From Aquimarina sp. (GTDB lineage Bacteria > Bacteroidota > Bacteroidia > Flavobacteriales > Flavobacteriaceae): a stretch of DNA of 9,732 nt. How positions within the stretch are numbered: the first letter of the stretch is position 1; each line of letters opens with the position of its first letter. Below are positions 1 through 7,342 of this stretch, one piece after another. The position numbers and the translations under genes were made by a program. Location of the stretch: the NCBI GenBank assembly GCA_020628975.1, contig JAHDEF010000058.1:1-9732 (forward strand), read 5' to 3'. Below the pieces are notes generated by a model that had not been told where the DNA came from, made no database searches, and saw nothing but the letters and a program-made list of their open reading frames with translations.

Positions 1-80
1 TAAAAAGCAAAACTAAACTAGCTAAAAATGGTATGATGAAACTTTTGATTGACGAAGTAAGCATTGGAGAAAACATGTAA
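1..80 (+). CDS. 3' end of an upstream gene (partial, unidentified)
   Basis: The frame that begins at base 3 is open from the window edge to a TAA at 78-80. It gives a 25-residue C-terminal tail that is rich in lysine and ends in LLIDEVSIGENM. The tail looks like the amphipathic end of a soluble protein, but it is too short to assign to a family. The next gene begins 256 bases downstream, so the two are probably not tightly coupled. The main doubt is whether this short open frame is coding at all; the sequence left of the window would settle it. Confidence 0.45.
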   Translation, partial: KSKTKLAKNGMMKLLIDEVSIGENM

Positions 81-336
81 CGTATAAGTTAGTTGATGTT
101 GTATTCCTTAAATATAGAACATGTATTTAATTAATAGATGTCATTTCTTCAAACATTCCTTATTTATCTCAAGAATTGATTTTAAAAAATGCTTATTCAT
201 AAAATTAAAACGAACTTATCTATTCAATATTTATTTAAAATGATTACGAATTAGCTCAAAACTTAAACCTTTTGCTACAATAGTGTTAAGTTCAAGGTGT
301 AAATGACGACATAAAGCTCATCTTAATCAAATTCAT
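81..336. other. AT-rich intergenic region with no clear element
   Basis: This 256-base gap is very AT-rich. I see no convincing ORF, terminator hairpin or repeat in it. A weak match to the Bacteroidota -7 box (ACCTTTTG, 267-274, against TAnnTTTG) lies about 60 bases before the next start codon and might belong to its promoter. An 8-base direct repeat AACATGTA (72-79 and 118-125) is probably chance. Confidence 0.4.
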
Positions 337-1677
337 ATGGAAGAACATATCGTAATTATAGGAAATGGAATTTCAGGCGTTACCGCCGCACGGCATATTC
401 GTAAACTTTCGGATAAACGCATTACCATTATTTCTTCAGAAACAGATTATTTCTTTTCTCGAACGGCTTTAATGTATGTGTACATGGGTCATATGAAGTT
501 TGAGCATACACAACCTTATGAAAATTGGTTTTGGAAAAAGAACCGTATAGAATTAAAAAAAGCGTTTGTGGAACGTATTGAACCCGATAAAAATCTTTTG
601 CATTTTGCAGAAGGGGGCTCCTTACAATACGACAAGTTAATTTTGGCTACAGGTTCAAAGCCCAATAAATTTGGATGGCCTGGTCAAGATTTGGATGGGG
701 TAATGGGTATGTATTCTAAACAAAACTTAGATGCTCTAGAAAAGTATGCGCCTGACAATAAAACCTGTAAACGAGCGGTAATTGTAGGTGGTGGTTTAAT
801 TGGTATTGAAATGGCAGAAATGCTGCGTTCTAGAGATATTCCCGTAACTTTTTTAGTGCGTGAAGATAGCTTTTGGAATGGTGTGTTACCCAACGAAGAA
901 TCGCAAATGATCAATGAGCATATTAAAGAGCATCATATTGATTTGCGTTTAGGGGTAAACCTTCAAGAAATCAAAGACAATGGGAAAGGCCGTGTTAAAA
1001 GTATTATTATTAAAGAAACTGGTGAAGAACTAGCTTGTGATGTCGTTGGTTTAACCGCAGGTGTATCGCCAAATATTGATTTTATAAAAACTTCGGGTAT
1101 CGAAACCGGACGTGGAATTAAAGTCGATCGTTTTCTGAATACTAACTATGATAATGTTTTTGCCATTGGTGATTGTGCCGAACAACACGAAGCTATTGGT
1201 AATCGTCGTCCAATCGAAGCCGTTTGGTACACGGGTCGGATGATGGGTGAAACCTTAGCACGAACTATTTGCGGTACTCCTACAGCATACCAACCTGGTC
1301 ATTGGTTCAATAGTGCAAAATTTTTAGATATAGAATATCAAACCTATGGATGGGTTTGGGCTGAACCTAAAGAAGATGAAGCCCGCTTCTTTTGGAAACA
1401 TCCTAAGAAGCACTTACTGGTTCATTTAAATTTTGATAAAGCATCTCGTGAATTTATAGGTATTAACACTTTCGGTATTCGCATGCGTCATGAAATGTTT
1501 GATAAGTGGTTAACCGAAAAACAATCGGTCGATTATGTGCTAACGCATTTAAAAGACGCCAATTTTGATCCAGAATTTTATAAGCAACACGAAGCTGCTA
1601 TTTTAGAAAAATTTAATCAAGAACAAGGAACTCAATTAAAAGCAGCTCAAAAGAGTTGGAAACGCATTTTTGCATAA
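337..1677 (+). CDS. FAD-dependent NAD(P)H oxidoreductase (pyridine nucleotide-disulfide reductase superfamily)
   Basis: This is a predicted cytosolic flavoprotein of 446 residues that should oxidise NAD(P)H through FAD and pass electrons to a partner. The N-terminal Rossmann motif is GNGISG (residues 9-14, FAD binding), followed by the ATG motif (105-107). A second Rossmann motif, GGGLIG (151-156), binds NAD(P)H, and AIGDC (276-280) contacts the flavin. No CxxxxC dithiol is present, so it is not a glutathione- or lipoamide-type disulfide reductase; it is closer to ferredoxin, rubredoxin or nitrite reductase-type and NDH-2-like members. The last 125 residues or so form a Trp- and His-rich C-terminal region that I do not recognise. 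The next gene, a membrane iron-sulfur protein, starts 12 bases after the stop, which implies one operon and makes it the likely electron acceptor. No signal peptide is visible. The superfamily is certain; the physiological substrate is not. Confidence 0.93.
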   Translation: MEEHIVIIGNGISGVTAARHIRKLSDKRITIISSETDYFFSRTALMYVYMGHMKFEHTQPYENWFWKKNRIELKKAFVERIEPDKNLLHFAEGGSLQYDKLILATGSKPNKFGWPGQDLDGVMGMYSKQNLDALEKYAPDNKTCKRAVIVGGGLIGIEMAEMLRSRDIPVTFLVREDSFWNGVLPNEESQMINEHIKEHHIDLRLGVNLQEIKDNGKGRVKSIIIKETGEELACDVVGLTAGVSPNIDFIKTSGIETGRGIKVDRFLNTNYDNVFAIGDCAEQHEAIGNRRPIEAVWYTGRMMGETLARTICGTPTAYQPGHWFNSAKFLDIEYQTYGWVWAEPKEDEARFFWKHPKKHLLVHLNFDKASREFIGINTFGIRMRHEMFDKWLTEKQSVDYVLTHLKDANFDPEFYKQHEAAILEKFNQEQGTQLKAAQKSWKRIFA

Positions 1678-1689
1678 AAAATACTATCA

Positions 1690-3285
1690 ATGAAATTTAT
1701 AAAATACTTTGGCCTTTTAGTGTTTCTATGCGGTTTAGGCATATTTACTAGTCTTATATTCTTGGGCGATTTTCAACTTAAAAAAGAAGCTCTTGACACT
1801 ATAATTGAAGAACGTGCTTTTAAAAGCGAATTGCTAAAAAAACAACTTCATTCTAAAATAGCAGATCAAAAATTTGGAAGCGTTTTCGAATTTTCAAATA
1901 CTGTTATTGCCGCTTTAGAAAGTGCTAACAACATTCATAAAGAACGTCAAGAGTGGGATAAAGTCGTTTGGGATAAACCCCACACTTTTAGTTATAATTT
2001 AGCTAAAAAAGCAGGCATTGGTTTTGTTAAAGACAATAAGGTTATACTATGGTGGCTAACCTTCGGTCTTGGAATATTAGGTGCATTATTATTCATTTTA
2101 CCTAATTATATTTTACTAGGTAAACCAGGTATCAAAAACGATCATATTTACCACCAAGCTAGTACCAACCGCGGATGGATTGCTTGGCTAGTGTTGGCGT
2201 ATTTGGTTACTTTCTACTTGTTATTATATTTCAATCCTGATTATGTAGTCAACTGGACGTATATTTTAGATCCTATAAGTAATGCTTTAAACGGCGGCGA
2301 CGCTAGTCAATGGTTTGTTTACGGGTTTTTATACTGTGTAATTATGATTGTTATGGCGACACGTATGTATATTAAATACCGCCATAATCAGTACCAAATA
2401 TTAAGAACAACTTCGGTGTTGTTTTTCCAAATCGTATTTGCCTTTTTAATTCCCGAAATTATGTCGAGCTTAAATATGCCTGGCTATGATTTTAAAAATG
2501 CATTCCCGTTAGATTATGATTTCTTTTTTGAATGGAATATTGACAAACTAAAAAGTAGTGGTGCTATTGGTATTTTTATTTTAGTTTGGGGAACTATATT
2601 GACTTTGGTAATTGTTCCGTTAATGGTTTATTTTTTTGGTAAACGTTGGTACTGTAGCTGGGTATGTGGTTGCGGTGGATTGGCTGAAACCTTAGGTGAC
2701 CCGTACCGCCAACATTCTAATAAATCACTGTTGGCATGGCGAGTTGAAAGATGGTTAATTCATAGCGTACTCGTATTTTCTATAGTAATGACCATAGTTA
2801 CCTTATACTGTTATTTTACAGGAGCTAGCTCGTTTATCGGTATCAAATCACAGTGGATTAAAGACACTTACAGCTTTTTAATTGGTGCTTGGTTTGCTGG
2901 TGTAATCGGGACTGGTTTTTACCCTATTTTCGGAAATCGTGTGTGGTGCCGTTTTGGTTGCCCATTAGCCGCTTATTTAGGATTAGTACAACGCTTTAAA
3001 TCTAGATTTAGAATTACCACAAATGGAGGGCAATGTATTTCTTGCGGAAACTGTTCTACTTATTGCGAACAAGGGATTGACGTTCGTGCATACGCACAAA
3101 AAGGAGAAAATATTGTACGTGCTAGTTGTGTAGGTTGTGGGGTATGTTCAGCTGTTTGTCCTCGTGGAGTTTTAAAGCTTGAAAATGGCCCCGAAGAAGG
3201 CCGTATTAATCCTACTGAAGTATTACTTGGTAATGATGTTGATTTAATCGAAATGGCGAATCAAAATTCGAAACACGCGAGTTAG
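1690..3285 (+). CDS. Membrane polyferredoxin, NosR/NapH/CcoG-like 4Fe-4S protein
   Basis: This 531-residue integral membrane protein probably carries electrons between a cytosolic donor and the membrane or periplasm. By eye there are about eight membrane spans, near residues 5-25, 118-142, 163-181, 207-224, 240-258, 291-316, 355-377 and 394-415. A roughly 90-residue soluble loop (27-117) follows the first span. The C-terminal domain has two classical [4Fe-4S] ferredoxin motifs, Cys449/452/455/459 and Cys480/483/486/490. Two further cysteine groups lie at membrane edges: C322xxxC326xC328 and C420xxxC424P. NosR and NapH relatives usually have CxxxCP at both places, so the first group is atypical (see findings). 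No N-terminal FMN-binding domain is present, unlike full NosR. It follows the FAD oxidoreductase by 12 bases, and the two are probably one functional unit. The fold is secure; NosR, NapH or CcoG orthology is not supported by any neighbour gene. Confidence 0.9.
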   Translation: MKFIKYFGLLVFLCGLGIFTSLIFLGDFQLKKEALDTIIEERAFKSELLKKQLHSKIADQKFGSVFEFSNTVIAALESANNIHKERQEWDKVVWDKPHTFSYNLAKKAGIGFVKDNKVILWWLTFGLGILGALLFILPNYILLGKPGIKNDHIYHQASTNRGWIAWLVLAYLVTFYLLLYFNPDYVVNWTYILDPISNALNGGDASQWFVYGFLYCVIMIVMATRMYIKYRHNQYQILRTTSVLFFQIVFAFLIPEIMSSLNMPGYDFKNAFPLDYDFFFEWNIDKLKSSGAIGIFILVWGTILTLVIVPLMVYFFGKRWYCSWVCGCGGLAETLGDPYRQHSNKSLLAWRVERWLIHSVLVFSIVMTIVTLYCYFTGASSFIGIKSQWIKDTYSFLIGAWFAGVIGTGFYPIFGNRVWCRFGCPLAAYLGLVQRFKSRFRITTNGGQCISCGNCSTYCEQGIDVRAYAQKGENIVRASCVGCGVCSAVCPRGVLKLENGPEEGRINPTEVLLGNDVDLIEMANQNSKHAS

Positions 3286-3367
3286 CATTTACTAATAACC
3301 TGAGTTCGATTAATATTTCCATTATAAAGCACTGATTATTATTTACTTTCAGATTAATTATTGCATT

Positions 3368-3392
3368 CTGCAAGGCCTTTAGGACCTTGTGG
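3368..3392. repeat. Degenerate CTGCAAGG palindrome (copy A)
   Basis: CTGCAAGG at 3368-3375 is followed by an imperfect inverted copy, CCTTGTGG at 3385-3392. Inside it, AAGGCCT and AGGaCCTT can pair across a TT loop with one bulged A. The arms resemble the cleaner palindrome 26 bases downstream, so it is probably a decayed member of the same repeat family. Confidence 0.45.
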
Positions 3393-3417
3393 ATATAAAA
3401 TTTAGATAATTTAAAAA

Positions 3418-3443
3418 CCTACAAGGTTTCAAAACCTTGCAGG
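3418..3443. repeat. CCTACAAGGTTT palindrome (copy B)
   Basis: The 12-base arm CCTACAAGGTTT (3418-3429) faces AAACCTTGCAGG (3432-3443) across a 2-base centre. One position is mismatched (A3421 against C3440). It would form a strong hairpin in RNA or single-stranded DNA. No T-tract follows, so it is not an obvious intrinsic terminator. A related palindrome lies downstream of the glycoside hydrolase gene, which supports a dispersed repeat. Confidence 0.7.
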
Positions 3444-3514
3444 AGTCCTTAACATACTTTAAATCATATTTTTAATAATCAAACTCAGGTTAATAAGTTT
3501 AAAACTTATAAAAA

Positions 3515-3546
3515 ACGAGATACTTAAAAAAGTATCTCGTTTTTTT
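3515..3546 (+). terminator. Strong intrinsic terminator, possibly bidirectional
   Basis: ACGAGATACTT (3515-3525) pairs perfectly with AAGTATCTCGT (3530-3540) around an AAAA loop, and a T-tract runs to 3546. Five A residues from 3511 precede the stem, giving T residues on the other strand as well. It most likely ends the FAD oxidoreductase/polyferredoxin transcript, although it lies 230 bases past the stop codon with the repeat element in between. Confidence 0.88.
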
Positions 3547-3627
3547 ATGAAATGAATCTTGTTAGCGAATCGTTAAAATATAAGCACTTCTTAATAAGCA
3601 TTATTACAAATAACTATCTTGACTTTC

Positions 3628-6267
3628 ATGAGAAAAGCGGAAGAACTTAGACTTAAAAAAACGTATAACAACCAAGAAAACTGGTTGCACTGGGGACCTT
3701 ATTTAAGTGAACGTCAATGGGGTACCGTTCGTGAAGATTACAGCCCCGACGGATCGGCATGGGATTATTTTCCGCATGATCACGCCAGAAGTCGAACTTA
3801 TAGGTGGGGTGAAGATGGCATTGCAGGAATATCTGACAGGCACTGTGCTATTGCATTTGCCGTAACACTTTGGAATGGTAAAGACCCAATATTGAAAGAT
3901 AGACTTTTTGGACTTACAGGACCCGAAGGAAATCACGCTGAAGATTGTAAAGAGCTGTATTATTATTTAGATAGTAGCCCTACGCATTCATACATGAAGC
4001 ACTTGTATAAATATCCGCAAAATGAATATCCATATGCCGATTTAGTTCATACCAATAAACATCGAGGGAAAGACAGCTTAGAGTACGAATTACTTAATAC
4101 AGGTATTTTCGACAACGATGCCTATTTTGATGTGTATACCGAATACGCAAAAGAAAATGAAGAAGATATTCTCATTAAAATAACCGTATGCAATAGGGGT
4201 GAAAATGACGCTGATATTTGGGTATTACCTACCCTTTGGTTGCGAAATTTATGGTCGTTCAATCAAGCTACTGGCTATCACAATATTGTCAAACACCAAG
4301 AATTTAAAAATCATAGTAGTGTGAAATTAACGCACCCTAAATTAGGTGACTATTTTTTAAATTTTGAAAATCCTGACAAATGGCTATTTACTAATAATGA
4401 AACGAACAACGAAAAACTGTTTGGAGTACCTAATGATAGTCCTTATGTGAAAGATTTATTTCACGATGTGGTGACACAAAATAATTTTGAACTTACTGAT
4501 GCGGTTAGCGAAGGGACAAAATTTGCGCCAATGTATAAATTGCAAATCGCAGGAAAGTCTTCTCAAGAAATTAGACTCAGACTTTCTAAGAAAGCATTTA
4601 AGCGAAATCCTTTACAACAAGGGTTCACCAAAACTTTTGAAACTCGAATTAACGAGACCAATGATTTTTATAGTCAATTTAGTAATGCAAGTGAAGATCA
4701 AAAAAATATTCAGCGACAAGCTTTCGCAGGAATGCTTTGGACGAAGCAATATTACAATATCGATATTACCACTTGGTTAGATGGCGACCCTGGGAAAATT
4801 CCACCACCAGAATCCCGCAAACACGGTCGAAACCATAACTGGAAAACCCTTAACAATGAAGATATCATTACCATGCCCGACAAATGGGAATATCCTTGGT
4901 ATGCTGTATGGGATACCGCTTTTCATTGTGTACCCTTAGCCAAGTTGGATGCTGAGTTTGCAAAAGAACAATTATTGTTAGTGACCAAAGAATGGTACAT
5001 GGCACCCAACGGACAAATACCTGCTTACGAATGGGCTTTTTCGGATGTAAACCCACCTGTGCAAGCTTGGTCAGCCATTGAAGTTTATCTAATTGACAAG
5101 ACTAAAACAGGTATCCCTGATATTGCATTCCTAAAACGAATGCTGAATAAATTAGCACTTAATTTTACTTGGTGGGTCAATCGAAAAGATCGTAACAACA
5201 ACAATGTATTTGAAGGCGGATTTTTAGGCTTAGACAATATTGGTTTGTTTGACAGAAGTAGTGTTATACCCGGTGGAGGATTTTTAGAGCAAGCTGATGG
5301 TACCGCTTGGATGGCATTGTATAGTTTAAATTTACTAGAAATTTCGTTAGAAATCGCTCAGCATGATCCTGCTTATGAAGATATGGCTACTAAGTATTTT
5401 GAGCATTTCATTTATATCGCAGAGTCGCTAAATAAAATATGCCATCACAGATCCGGAAGTTGGAATGAAGAAGAAGGCTTTTTCTATGATGTTTTAGTAC
5501 TGCCAAACAATGACCATATTCCAATAAAAGTACGTTCGTTAGTTGGTTTAATGACTTTAAATGCCAACTTAGTTCTTAAAAAAGAAACCTTAGAAAAACT
5601 TCCGAATTTTTATAAGAACGTCAAATGGTTTTTAAACTACCGAAACAAACACAATGCCTATAAAGTAGTAGAGAATTTTAGAGAAGGAGAAGATATACTA
5701 CTCTCTTTAGTTCCTAAAAATAGAATGGTTCGCTTACTGAATACCTTAATGGATGAAAAGGAATTTTTAAGCGAATTTGGAATTCGAGCTATGTCAAAAA
5801 TTCATAGTGAACCTTATCGTATTCATATAGAAGGTCAAGAATTTCATGTAGCTTACGAGCCTGCCGAATCTAGCAACTATGTTTTTGGAGGAAATTCAAA
5901 CTGGCGTGGCCCCATTTGGATGCCTATGAATTACCTTTTCGTTCAATCCTTAAAAAATTACCATAGTTATTACCAAGATGAAATCGCTATAGAAGTCAAT
6001 GGAAAATCGCATAATTTATTGGAATTGTCGTTTATGATTAGTCACCGATTAGTTAATATGTTTGAAAATGACACCGATGGAAATCGACCTATTCATGCCT
6101 TAGACAAACACATTTATCAAAAAGAGCATTTTAAAGACTTGGTGCTATTTTATGAATATTTTCATGGCGATAACGGTCGAGGAGTTGGTGCTTCACATCA
6201 AACAGGATGGACAGGTGTTGTGGCTTCTTTAATTGATGAATGCACTAAATTCAAAAAAGAGGAATAG
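3628..6267 (+). CDS. GH63 / MGH1-like glycoside hydrolase (glucosidase family)
   Basis: This 879-residue enzyme has no visible signal peptide, so it is probably cytosolic. The conserved N-terminal stretch includes RWGEDGIAGI (59-68) and RLFGLTGPEGNH (92-103), and the C-terminal half should be an (alpha/alpha)6 barrel. Barrel landmarks are WDTAF (428-432), YEWAFSDVNPP starting at Tyr467, WRGPIW (759-764) and YEYFHGDNGRG near 842. By analogy with GH63, Asp473 would be the general acid and Glu843 the general base; this is my alignment by eye. Known GH63 relatives include processing alpha-glucosidase, YgjK, and mannosylglycerate or glucosylglycerate hydrolases, so the substrate is probably a small alpha-linked glucoside or mannoside, but this is not determined. 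An in-frame TTG at 3619 would add three residues; I chose the ATG at 3628 as normal for this group. No SusC/SusD or other sugar genes are adjacent. It appears to be a single-gene unit, preceded by a terminator. Confidence 0.9.
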   Translation: MRKAEELRLKKTYNNQENWLHWGPYLSERQWGTVREDYSPDGSAWDYFPHDHARSRTYRWGEDGIAGISDRHCAIAFAVTLWNGKDPILKDRLFGLTGPEGNHAEDCKELYYYLDSSPTHSYMKHLYKYPQNEYPYADLVHTNKHRGKDSLEYELLNTGIFDNDAYFDVYTEYAKENEEDILIKITVCNRGENDADIWVLPTLWLRNLWSFNQATGYHNIVKHQEFKNHSSVKLTHPKLGDYFLNFENPDKWLFTNNETNNEKLFGVPNDSPYVKDLFHDVVTQNNFELTDAVSEGTKFAPMYKLQIAGKSSQEIRLRLSKKAFKRNPLQQGFTKTFETRINETNDFYSQFSNASEDQKNIQRQAFAGMLWTKQYYNIDITTWLDGDPGKIPPPESRKHGRNHNWKTLNNEDIITMPDKWEYPWYAVWDTAFHCVPLAKLDAEFAKEQLLLVTKEWYMAPNGQIPAYEWAFSDVNPPVQAWSAIEVYLIDKTKTGIPDIAFLKRMLNKLALNFTWWVNRKDRNNNNVFEGGFLGLDNIGLFDRSSVIPGGGFLEQADGTAWMALYSLNLLEISLEIAQHDPAYEDMATKYFEHFIYIAESLNKICHHRSGSWNEEEGFFYDVLVLPNNDHIPIKVRSLVGLMTLNANLVLKKETLEKLPNFYKNVKWFLNYRNKHNAYKVVENFREGEDILLSLVPKNRMVRLLNTLMDEKEFLSEFGIRAMSKIHSEPYRIHIEGQEFHVAYEPAESSNYVFGGNSNWRGPIWMPMNYLFVQSLKNYHSYYQDEIAIEVNGKSHNLLELSFMISHRLVNMFENDTDGNRPIHALDKHIYQKEHFKDLVLFYEYFHGDNGRGVGASHQTGWTGVVASLIDECTKFKKEE

Positions 6268-6321
6268 CTCAAAATAAAAACTTAATCTACTAATTATCTA
6301 GAGGAAAAATTTATTCAAATT

Positions 6322-6348
6322 CCTGCAAGGTTTTGTCAATCTTGTAGG
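6322..6348. repeat. CCTGCAAG palindrome (copy C)
   Basis: CCTGCAAG (6322-6329) faces CTTGTAGG (6341-6348) with one G-T wobble and an 11-base loop. The arms are nearly the same as those at 3418-3443, so this is a second location of the same repeat family, 54 bases after the glycoside hydrolase stop. In RNA it would make a moderate hairpin without a clean T-tract; it might still weaken read-through. Confidence 0.6.
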
Positions 6349-6373
6349 TTTATACTACAGAAATACATCTGCA

Positions 6374-6392
6374 TTTCAAAAACCTTTCAGGA
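6374..6392. repeat. Half copy of the CAAGG repeat (copy D)
   Basis: TTTCAAAAACCTTTCAGGA resembles the right half of the palindrome at 3418-3443 (TTTCAAAACCTTGCAGGA) with one extra A and one substitution. It lacks a left arm. It is probably a decayed fragment of the same family, but its length and AT-richness make chance possible. Confidence 0.35.
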
Positions 6393-6444
6393 TAAAGTCA
6401 GAAACAAGAATACAATCAAACTTTAAGAACAATCTATAAAAATT

Positions 6445-7245
6445 ATGCTCAAAAAAATTCTGAAAATTGTATGCTTACTCATCCTAATCTCAATAGTAGC
6501 TGCATTTGGGTATTTGTATCAAAAACAAGAAGCGCTTATTTTTCATCCTACCAAACTAGATCAGTCATATCAATTTGACAGTGAAATTCCTTTGAAAGAA
6601 CGCAATTTCACAACTTCAGATGGCGTAATCTTACATGGAATCCATTTTAAAACACCTCAATCAAAAGGTTTGGTATTTTATTTACATGGAAACTCGGGTA
6701 ATGTTCAAAATTACCTTGGCACTGCTTATAACTTTCTAAACAATGGGTATGATTTTTTTGTGTACGATTATCGAGGATTTGGTAAAAGCGGCGGTGAAAT
6801 TGATGACGAAAAACAATTGTTTGCCGACAATCAATTTGTTTACAATACTTTAAAAAAAGAATATCTAGAAAAAAACATCGTAATAGCGGGTTACTCTATT
6901 GGCAGCGGAATGGCTGCAAAATTGGCTACAACCAATAGCCCTGCGCAATTGATACTGTTGGCTCCGTATAATAATTTTATTGATTTGGTTAAAATGTGGA
7001 ATAAATACACCCCAACTTTTCTATTGAAATACCGCTTTGAAACTGATAACTATTTAGAGAGTTTTTCAAAAAAAATCACCGTGTTTCACGGTAAAAAAGA
7101 TAAAGTAATCCCTTTTCAATGTGCTGAAGCTTTAAAAGCTACATTTCCTGAAAAAATTACGCTGATTGGTTTGGATGATGTGGGACATGTTGGCATTGAT
7201 GCGCATCCCAAATTTCAAGATCAAATTCGTAAGATTTTACGCTAA
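6445..7245 (+). CDS. Membrane-anchored alpha/beta hydrolase (BEM46/YfhR-like, serine hydrolase)
   Basis: This is a 266-residue serine hydrolase. One N-terminal hydrophobic segment (residues about 7-24) follows a lysine-rich start, has no lipobox, and probably anchors the enzyme in the inner membrane with the catalytic domain on the periplasmic side. The catalytic domain shows the oxyanion-hole motif HGNSG (81-85), the DYRGFGKSGG strand (108-117) and the nucleophile elbow GYSIGSG with Ser151. Asp219 (in HGKKDKVIP) and His248 (in DVGHVG) complete the triad. The length is usual for the family. The substrate is unknown; relatives are esterases or peptidase-like enzymes, and most remain uncharacterised. 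It lies 177 bases after the glycoside hydrolase across a repeat, and 97 bases before the DoxX-like gene, so operon membership is unclear. No Shine-Dalgarno sequence is seen before the ATG. Confidence 0.9.
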   Translation: MLKKILKIVCLLILISIVAAFGYLYQKQEALIFHPTKLDQSYQFDSEIPLKERNFTTSDGVILHGIHFKTPQSKGLVFYLHGNSGNVQNYLGTAYNFLNNGYDFFVYDYRGFGKSGGEIDDEKQLFADNQFVYNTLKKEYLEKNIVIAGYSIGSGMAAKLATTNSPAQLILLAPYNNFIDLVKMWNKYTPTFLLKYRFETDNYLESFSKKITVFHGKKDKVIPFQCAEALKATFPEKITLIGLDDVGHVGIDAHPKFQDQIRKILR

Positions 7246-7290
7246 CTATTTTGAAGACCTATAATACCTATTTTGTTTTTTAAAATAAAT

Positions 7291-7323
7291 TTGCTGATAA
7301 ATTAGGGCACTTTTTCTATCTTG
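7291..7323 (+). promoter_or_regulatory. Possible promoter of the DoxX-like gene
   Basis: TTG at 7291-7293 lies 23 bases before TATCTTG at 7317-7323. This resembles the Bacteroidota pattern of a TTTG -33 box and a TAnnTTTG -7 box, but one T is missing from the latter. The start site would fall near 7330, giving a very short leader before the ATG at 7343. Support is weak. Confidence 0.3.
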
Positions 7324-7342
7324 AACCGCAAGCTAATTGACT

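Larger units (their letters stand above)
3297..3491. repeat. Possible MITE-like element with 14-bp terminal inverted repeats
   Basis: AACCTGAGTTCGAT at 3297-3310 is matched in inverted orientation by ATCAAACTCAGGTT at 3478-3491: 10 perfect pairs, one mismatch, then 3 more pairs. The ends enclose about 167 bases with no coding potential and two internal palindromes. The flanks carry a possible 3-bp direct repeat, AAT (3294-3296 and 3492-3494), but in such AT-rich sequence that means little. The element begins 11 bases after the polyferredoxin stop codon and ends just before a strong terminator, as if it had been inserted between a gene and its terminator. No transposase is present. It could also be one long imperfect hairpin of non-mobile origin. 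Confidence 0.45.

Noticed and set aside
684..914. Minus-strand ORF inside the FAD oxidoreductase gene
   Set aside because: Antisense shadow of a gene with clear domain motifs; no independent support.
1690..3285. Assigning the polyferredoxin as NosR, NapH or CcoG
   Set aside because: It lacks the NosR FMN-binding domain, the first cysteine group is atypical, and no nosZ, nap or cco genes are present. Only the broad family is supported.
3368..3443. Two adjacent palindromes considered as a CRISPR array
   Set aside because: There are only two units, they differ from each other, the spacing is not repeated and there are no cas genes.
3619..3627. TTG start at 3619 for the hydrolase (and likewise TTG 7337 for the DoxX-like gene)
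   Set aside because: Each lies only a few codons before an in-frame ATG. ATG is strongly preferred, and the TTG at 3619 overlaps a possible promoter box.
4487..4780. Plus-strand ORF in another frame inside the glycoside hydrolase, and minus-strand ORFs at 3703-3936 and 4868-5056
   Set aside because: All are overlaps in alternative frames within a full-length, intact hydrolase gene.
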